DNA of 25,669 nucleotides, from the NCBI GenBank assembly GCA_001701105.1, contig DAAI01000013.1, positions 76,364 to 102,032 on the forward strand, given 5' to 3'. This DNA comes from Bacteroidales bacterium GP1 (lineage in GTDB: Bacteria > Bacteroidota > Bacteroidia > Bacteroidales > Muribaculaceae). The position numbers and the translations under genes were made by a program. This document shows positions 22,208 to 25,669 of this stretch, one piece after another; position 1 is the first letter of the stretch; each line of letters opens with the position of its first letter. The notes under the pieces are model-generated. The model worked only from the letters and a program-made list of their open reading frames with translations. It was not told where the DNA came from and searched no databases.

Positions 22208-24175
22208 TCATCGCAGTGCACTGCCATTACTTTTGCGTTTGGGGCGTTTTTCTTCAAATGGGTTGGCTGTCGGATCGAATGGTTCCTCCTCCTCATCCTC
22301 GAGGTCGGTCTGTTGGGTCGACATACGCTTGCGTTTGTCGGCCTTCGGTTTGTTCTTTAGGATAGCCTCCGGCTTCATTTTGTCGATAGGAGTGGAGAAT
22401 ACATCCCAATTTTCCTCTTTATCCCAATTTTTCTTGATGTTAATCACCTTAGGATAATAGTAGGCGAGATCAGGCTGGAGGCGATTCTCGTAATTGCCGG
22501 TGTCGTAGAGGCCATTGCCGTTGAGATCCTCAATCAGGCGTACATAATATTTTGCGGGCTGGAGGAATGGGAAGTATGCTATGCCATTTATAACCGGGGC
22601 AGCACGCACCACTTTGTCCGAGCCGTCAAGAAGCTCGATGAATGCGGCAATATCGGGATCGGTTCCCGTGATTCTGAGCGTTAATGAAGAATAGTCGTCC
22701 GGTGATTTTGTGTTAAATTCGCTATTGAGAGGCAGTGATGTCCGTCCATAGACATCAGTGGCTGCCAGGGAATCGATCTCCAGCTTGTAATGCGTGCCGT
22801 AATCCCATGGATAGTCGACATTCATTGTGCGTGGAGCGAGAGTGTCGGGGAATGATATATTAAGTTTTCCGGGCGCGGCGATCCATACAGTGTCGGGTTT
22901 TATGAGGAGGCGGATAGCAGTCGTGTCGAGTCGGGCGAGTGGAGCGGCCGCTACGATCTCAAGCGGTTTCCATACTTCATGGGCGCCCTGGCCCTGCGAT
23001 GTGAAGGAGAAAGTTGTCATAGCAAGCGTATCGGCGTGAGTGGGCTCCACATCTTTCTTTTTCTTCTTTGACTGTAATTTCTTTTTTGCGAACAGGAGGG
23101 TATCGGATACGGCCACCGGCTCCTTATTGCGTTCAAACCGGGTATAGTCCACGGTCAGGTTAATGGAATCTTGTGAGGCGATCGAAGGGGGCAGCCATAT
23201 TGTGATGGAGTCGCATTCGGCACGGCTCTCCATGATTCCCGGAAATGGGAGGGAGTCGCCGAGAAGTCGGATTTTCGGGAGTTGCTTTTCTTTGACTCCA
23301 AGTTTAATAAATATTTTGTTGGAGTCGGGCCTCTCGTGCGAGCGGATGTATTGGGGCCGACGGTCGGAGACGAATGTGCGCAACAATATGTCGTCGGGCA
23401 GATAGCGGGTACGCATACGTTGGGTCACGGTGTCGACGGCTCCCGTAATATTATTGTAGGTTGTATCGGAAGCTTCAGTCTGCGAGGTGTAGGGAGAGAC
23501 TTCCACATCATAAAATGCAATCTCCTCCTCGTCGGAAGAATATTTGAAATCGTTGTCGCGGTCGTCGAGAGCGAACACGCGGTACGCGCCCGGGGCGAGC
23601 CCCCGGATCACGAATCTTCCGCGGTCGTCGGCCTTTGCCACACGCAGCAGGGGAATCCCCTGAAATGCTGTGTCGGCCGGATTTGACTGCACTCCGACGA
23701 GTATTCCCGGACGTGGCTCAAGGTCGCGGGAGCCTAACACACGGCCGGCTATGCGGAGGGTGTCGAGAGTAGGGCCGGTGGAAAATGTATAAGCAAAATT
23801 CTGAAGCTGGTTGCCTTCGTTGTTGTCTTCAATTGCATCTGCGAAATCGATGGTATAAGTGGTGTTGGGAGCAAGCGAGTCAAAGCGTATTGTTATCCTG
23901 CGGCCTAATGATGTCACTTTCGGAGGGCGCGCCGCCGGCGAGAGCACTATTTTGGAGAAAGCGTCCTTTACGTTGACGATCTCATTGAAGGTAAGGGTCA
24001 TTGAAGTCTTGCTGACATTGAGGGCACCCTGGGGAGGGTCGGCGTGGAGGAATATCGGAGGGTCTTCGTCGCGCGGTCCGCCCGATGGATTACCGATATT
24101 GGCGCAACCCCACAAGAGGAGTACGCCGGCAATGGCCATCGCAAATCGCAAAAACATCACATTCCTGTCGTTCAT
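22208..24175 (-). CDS. Lipoprotein with bacterial Ig-like domain (Big_5 type)
   Basis: A 655-residue envelope protein. The N-terminus has a hydrophobic stretch ending in the lipobox LLWGC with Cys24 as the lipid-bearing residue, then a short flexible segment NIGNPSGGPRDEDPP. Residues about 40-135 match the Ig-like domain that opens many Bacteroidota lipoproteins: DPPQGALNVSKTSMTLTFNE and APNTTYTIDFADAIEDNNEGN. A beta-sandwich of carboxypeptidase-regulatory/SpaA type is likely at about 137-205 (RIAGRVLGSRDLEPRPGILV). A DxNxxGLYD segment (DLNGNGLYDTGNYENRL) near residue 560 resembles a calcium-binding loop. The tail is Lys- and Glu-rich. Function is unknown; it is alone on its transcript with a good promoter 20 bp upstream. 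A later ATG (residue 7) is also possible. Confidence 0.85.
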   Translation of the reverse strand: MNDRNVMFLRFAMAIAGVLLLWGCANIGNPSGGPRDEDPPIFLHADPPQGALNVSKTSMTLTFNEIVNVKDAFSKIVLSPAARPPKVTSLGRRITIRFDSLAPNTTYTIDFADAIEDNNEGNQLQNFAYTFSTGPTLDTLRIAGRVLGSRDLEPRPGILVGVQSNPADTAFQGIPLLRVAKADDRGRFVIRGLAPGAYRVFALDDRDNDFKYSSDEEEIAFYDVEVSPYTSQTEASDTTYNNITGAVDTVTQRMRTRYLPDDILLRTFVSDRRPQYIRSHERPDSNKIFIKLGVKEKQLPKIRLLGDSLPFPGIMESRAECDSITIWLPPSIASQDSINLTVDYTRFERNKEPVAVSDTLLFAKKKLQSKKKKKDVEPTHADTLAMTTFSFTSQGQGAHEVWKPLEIVAAAPLARLDTTAIRLLIKPDTVWIAAPGKLNISFPDTLAPRTMNVDYPWDYGTHYKLEIDSLAATDVYGRTSLPLNSEFNTKSPDDYSSLTLRITGTDPDIAAFIELLDGSDKVVRAAPVINGIAYFPFLQPAKYYVRLIEDLNGNGLYDTGNYENRLQPDLAYYYPKVINIKKNWDKEENWDVFSTPIDKMKPEAILKNKPKADKRKRMSTQQTDLEDEEEEPFDPTANPFEEKRPKRKSNGSALR

Positions 24176-24195
24176 CAGCTTTTTGTTTGAGTTTT

Positions 24196-24226
24196 CAAAT
24201 TTACAATAAATCTGCCAAACTGCAAA
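24196..24226 (-). promoter_or_regulatory. Promoter of the Ig-like lipoprotein gene
   Basis: Minus strand TTTG (24226-24223), a 19 bp spacer and TAAATTTG (24203-24196) match both boxes of the Bacteroidota consensus. The start site would be near 24190, leaving a leader of about 15 nt. Confidence 0.68.
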
Positions 24227-24236
24227 ATATGCATCA

Positions 24237-24260
24237 ACGCGGCAGGGGACGCGGCAGGGG
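24237..24260 (+). repeat. Perfect 12 bp tandem duplication
   Basis: ACGCGGCAGGGG occurs twice head to tail, between the lipoprotein promoter and the terminator of the fumarate reductase operon. It lies 11 bp upstream of the -33 box. Confidence 0.7.
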
Positions 24261-24330
24261 AGTGATGATTATCATGCGCCGTTCTTATGCAGGGTATGGG
24301 AGCTGGGTTGAGAATCGGCGCCGTTTGAAA

Positions 24331-24364
24331 AGAGAGGGGGCGTCTCCCGGCCGGGAAACGCCCT
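24331..24364 (-). terminator. Intrinsic terminator of the fumarate reductase/succinate dehydrogenase operon
   Basis: GGGCGTCTCCCGG and CCGGGAAACGCCC form a GC-rich stem with one mismatch and a tight loop; on the minus strand it is followed by CTCTCTTTTC. It is about 55 bp past the iron-sulfur subunit stop. Confidence 0.78.
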
Positions 24365-24419
24365 CGATGGAATAGGTTAATTCGGAAATTATCAAGTTGT
24401 CGTATCGTAAATTCGGTTA

Positions 24420-25175
24420 TCAGTTCTTGCATTCAGCGGCGATAAATTCGCGGTTCATGCGAGCGATGTTGGCCATCTTGATGTTCTTGGGGCATTCGGC
24501 GGAGCATGCGCCGGTGTTGGTGCAGTTTCCGAATCCGAGTTCGTCCATCTTGCTCACCATAGCGAGAGCACGGCGGTATTTCTCCACGGCCCCCTGCGGG
24601 AGGCGTGACAGCTGGCTGATCTTTGCGCTGACAAAGAGCATAGCAGACCCGTTCTTGCAGGCGGCCACACAGGCACCGCACCCGATGCAGCTTGCGGAGT
24701 CCATAGCTTCGTCGGCCTGAATCTTGGCGATCGGGAGGTCGTTGGCATCCTGAGCGCCACCGCAATTGAACGAAACATAGCCTCCGGCCTGTTGGATCTT
24801 ATCGAAAGCATTGCGATCCACCATGAGGTCGCGGATGATTGGGAATGCAGCCGAGCGCCAGGGCTCAACGGTGATTGTGCTTCCCGGGGCGAAGCGACGC
24901 ATATAGAGCTGGCAGGTGGTAGCTCCGGTGGCAGGTCCGTGTGGATGGCCGTCGATGTAAAGGGAGCACATGCCGCAGATGCCTTCGCGGCAGTCGCTGT
25001 CGAATACTACGGGCTCTTCACCCTTTTCTACGAGCTGCTGGTTGAGCATATCGAGCATCTCGAGGAAGGAGCTACCGGTCGAAACGTTGTCCAGGTGGTA
25101 GCTGGCGAACTGTCCTTTTTCCTTGGGACCACGTTGACGCCAAATTTTCAGATTTACGCTGATAGTATGTTCCAT
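24420..25175 (-). CDS. Succinate dehydrogenase/fumarate reductase iron-sulfur subunit
   Basis: Carries electrons between the menaquinone-linked membrane anchor and the flavoprotein subunit; in gut Bacteroidales the complex normally runs as fumarate reductase in anaerobic respiration. The 251-residue protein shows the plant-type [2Fe-2S] ligands C62, C67, C70 in DCREGICGMC and C88, then the [4Fe-4S] set C163-x2-C166-x2-C169-x3-C173 and the [3Fe-4S] set C218, C224, C228 (CTNTGACSAECP). The residue after C173 is Lys rather than the Pro found in E. coli FrdB. The gene begins 65 bp after the flavoprotein stop and ends at a good terminator, so it is the last gene of the operon. Which direction the enzyme favours is inferred from the lifestyle of the group. 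Confidence 0.95.
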   Translation of the reverse strand: MEHTISVNLKIWRQRGPKEKGQFASYHLDNVSTGSSFLEMLDMLNQQLVEKGEEPVVFDSDCREGICGMCSLYIDGHPHGPATGATTCQLYMRRFAPGSTITVEPWRSAAFPIIRDLMVDRNAFDKIQQAGGYVSFNCGGAQDANDLPIAKIQADEAMDSASCIGCGACVAACKNGSAMLFVSAKISQLSRLPQGAVEKYRRALAMVSKMDELGFGNCTNTGACSAECPKNIKMANIARMNREFIAAECKN

Positions 25176-25240
25176 TTTTATGTTTAGGTTTGGCTGCCAC
25201 CCTTTGCTGTGGGGCTTGGGGCAGCGGCGTGGTTTAAGGA

Positions 25241-25669
25241 TCAGGATTTATAGTTACGGGTCTGTACCTGGATTGCTTCGTACTTGAGCGGCTCCTTGAG
25301 CAGGATGGGCTTCTCGTTGTCGCCGGTGTACTTCCAGCAGCTCACATACATATAATGCTCGTCGTCGCGCTGAGCTTCGCCGTCGGGAGTCTGATATTCC
25401 TCGCGGAAGTGAGCGCCGCACGATTCGTTGCGGTGGAGGGCGTCGATAGCCATCATCTTGGCCATCACGAGGAAGTCTTCGAGACGGAGAGCCTTTTCGA
25501 GCTCGGTGTTGAGGTCGTCGGCTCGACCCACGATGCGGAGGTCGGTATAGAATTCTTTCTTCACATCCTCGAGCTCGTCGAGAGCTTTGACGAGGCTCTG
25601 GAGTGTGCGGCCCATGCCTACGAGGTTCCACATCACATGACCCAGACGCTTGTGGATCTCATCGGGGCT
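25241..25669 (-). CDS. Succinate dehydrogenase/fumarate reductase flavoprotein subunit, C-terminal part
   Basis: The open frame has no start in the window and runs off the right edge; only the last 142 residues are present. They include SPDEIHKRLGHVMWN at the edge, VGMGRTLQSL, and the catalytic-domain end motif RNESCGAHFREEYQT with its conserved Arg-x-Glu-Ser-x-Gly-Ala-His-x-Arg pattern. The C-terminus ends EAIQVQTRNYKS. This is the capping helical and C-terminal domain of the subunit that holds covalent FAD. It precedes the iron-sulfur subunit by 65 bp on the same strand. The membrane cytochrome b subunit would be expected beyond the edge, upstream. Confidence 0.93.
   Translation of the reverse strand, partial: SPDEIHKRLGHVMWNLVGMGRTLQSLVKALDELEDVKKEFYTDLRIVGRADDLNTELEKALRLEDFLVMAKMMAIDALHRNESCGAHFREEYQTPDGEAQRDDEHYMYVSCWKYTGDNEKPILLKEPLKYEAIQVQTRNYKS

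Overview
This window looks like chromosome of a Bacteroidales bacterium, and I lean towards the gut family Muribaculaceae, though that finer call is impression rather than proof. The pointers are a single-chain SecDF fusion, a lipoprotein with a Bacteroidota-type Ig-like domain, a DUF4919 protein, recF followed directly by a DUF721/DciA-like gene, absence of strong Shine-Dalgarno sites, and promoter elements of the Bacteroidota type (TTTG, about 19-20 bp, then TAnnTTTG). No rRNA, tRNA, CRISPR array or transposase was seen.

Layout. Positions 62-1042 (-) hold pfkA, divergent from a plus-strand run: ribF-upp (ATGA overlap)-recF-dciA-like (1191-4192), an isolated hotdog thioesterase (4602-5048), then a TPR protein and ribH (5135-6589). 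Facing these on the minus strand is a probable long transcript that starts at 12936: relA/spoT-type (p)ppGpp enzyme, a PgpH-type 7TM-HD phosphodiesterase (ATGA overlap), a small membrane protein, a DUF4919 secreted protein and slyD, whose stop codon overlaps that of ribH tail to tail. A secreted orphan (13143-13868, +) follows, then about 700 bp of AT-rich DNA with several hairpins, then secDF (14574-17543, -). The right end carries a lipoprotein (22208-24175, -) and the fumarate reductase/succinate dehydrogenase iron-sulfur subunit with the cut-off end of its flavoprotein subunit (24420-25669, -).

The accessory part is 17.75-22.14 kb: an AT-richer island with a complete DpnII-type (GATC) restriction-modification operon, in transcription order a DpnM-like methylase, a DpnII-family endonuclease, an unnamed 442-residue protein, and a DpnA-like methylase. 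The unnamed gene overlaps the endonuclease gene by ATGA and shows the hallmarks of a helix-hairpin-helix DNA glycosylase of the OGG1/EndoIII (HhH-GPD) superfamily: a GxGxKxAD hairpin with the lysine in the catalytic position and a downstream aspartate, followed by Cys/His clusters that could bind metal. The two outer ends of the island carry near-identical 26-28 bp sequences in inverted orientation. A base-excision enzyme built into a DpnII operon, with possible terminal inverted repeats, is the best candidate here for something not yet described.

Other genes link into recognisable themes: flavin supply (ribF, ribH) and flavin use (fumarate reductase), recombination/replication loading (recF, dciA-like), and a joint (p)ppGpp and cyclic-di-AMP control unit (relA with pgpH). 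All identifications rest on reading motifs in translated sequence; no database search was possible.
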